Source: Sphingobacteriales bacterium (lineage in GTDB: Bacteria; Bacteroidota; Bacteroidia; Chitinophagales; Chitinophagaceae). From it: a stretch of DNA of 5,785 nucleotides. The DNA lies in NCBI GenBank assembly GCA_024640385.1, contig JAHEFC010000273.1, positions 1 through 5,785 of the forward strand, given 5' to 3'. Under the pieces are notes generated by a model. The model saw nothing but the letters and a program-made list of their open reading frames with translations. It searched no databases and had not been told where the DNA came from. Positions 5,449-5,785 of this stretch are shown here, one piece after another. Position numbers and translations under genes: made by a program. Position 1 is the stretch's first letter; each line of letters starts with the position of its first letter.

Positions 5449-5455
5449 ATCATTA

Positions 5456-5785
5456 ATGGATTTAAATCGGTCCGGGCATTATTTAGCCTGGTTTGAAGAC
5501 CTGGCAAAAGAACGGATCATTACTGAAACGGTCGATAATTCCTTTTATGATGATGGTTCCATAACATGGGACATACTGAGAACCGACCTGATCCATCCCA
5601 TTTGTTCAGGAAATAAATTCTTTAAACTGAAATATTACCTGCTCAATGGCATTCAAACAAACTGCACCACCATTGTGACCTCAGGCGGAGCCTGGTCGAA
5701 CCATATTGTAGCTACTGCATTTGCCGCCAGGTCCTGTGGCCTGCGTTCGATTGGTTATATCCGTGGAGAAAAAAGCGAGACTCCT
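5456..5785 (+). CDS. ACC deaminase / D-cysteine desulfhydrase family PLP-dependent enzyme, 5' part
   Basis: An open frame of 110 codons from ATG 5456 runs off the window end, so the C-terminal part is missing. The translation contains LRTDLIHPICSGNKFFKLKYY (41-61), which holds the expected PLP-binding Lys (K54 in SGNK, by analogy with GNK of ACC deaminase). TSGGAWSNHIVATA (75-88) is the cofactor/substrate loop with S81, N82 and H83. YIRGE (101-105) is also typical. Fold-type II PLP enzymes of this family release ammonia from ACC or sulfide from D-cysteine. The GGAWSNH loop differs from the GGIQSN of true ACC deaminases, and members of this kind are usually named only to the family, so I do not choose a substrate. 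The start lies 41 bases from the start of the divergent nucleotidyltransferase gene; no clear ribosome-binding site is seen. Confidence 0.9.
   Translation, partial: MDLNRSGHYLAWFEDLAKERIITETVDNSFYDDGSITWDILRTDLIHPICSGNKFFKLKYYLLNGIQTNCTTIVTSGGAWSNHIVATAFAARSCGLRSIGYIRGEKSETP

Overview
The window looks like chromosomal DNA of a Bacteroidota bacterium, most likely near the Chitinophagaceae. The evidence is the protein families (a kinase with the Bacteroidota-style core, a sigma factor/trypsin-like protease pair, a small Ala/Thr-rich lipoprotein), weak or A-rich ribosome-binding regions, and a TAnnTTTG-type -7 box. This assignment rests on family recognition and not on a search. I see no phage, transposase, tRNA, rRNA or CRISPR, and no gene-free stretch longer than 300 bases.

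Bases 2-2174 (+) hold a signalling cluster: the 3' part of a sensor histidine kinase, a stand-alone receiver protein, and a receiver fused to a class III nucleotide cyclase. The last two genes overlap by one base (TAATG). One kinase appears to feed two receivers, one of which probably controls cAMP synthesis. The cyclase keeps both metal aspartates, an adenine-type Lys/Thr pair and the transition-state Asn/Arg. A strong terminator follows.

Bases 2175-2705 hold a composite structure: a plus-strand terminator, an imperfect inverted array of 7-base repeats, and a minus-strand terminator. A 64-residue minus-strand lipoprotein follows, then an AT-rich divergent spacer.

Bases 2706-4373 (+) hold an ECF-like sigma factor (GTG start) and, with no spacer, a membrane protein. 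From N to C terminus this protein has an anti-sigma-like cytoplasmic segment, one membrane helix, a short coiled coil and an HtrA/DegS-like serine protease domain with an intact triad and no PDZ domain. It could be a self-contained envelope-stress switch in which sensor protease and anti-sigma region are one polypeptide. This is the most interesting unit in the window.

Bases 4374-5785 hold a bidirectional terminator, a second 7-base repeat array that runs into the stop codon of a minus-strand sugar nucleotidyltransferase, and a 41-base divergent spacer with probable back-to-back promoters. The window ends inside a PLP-dependent ACC deaminase/D-cysteine desulfhydrase family gene.
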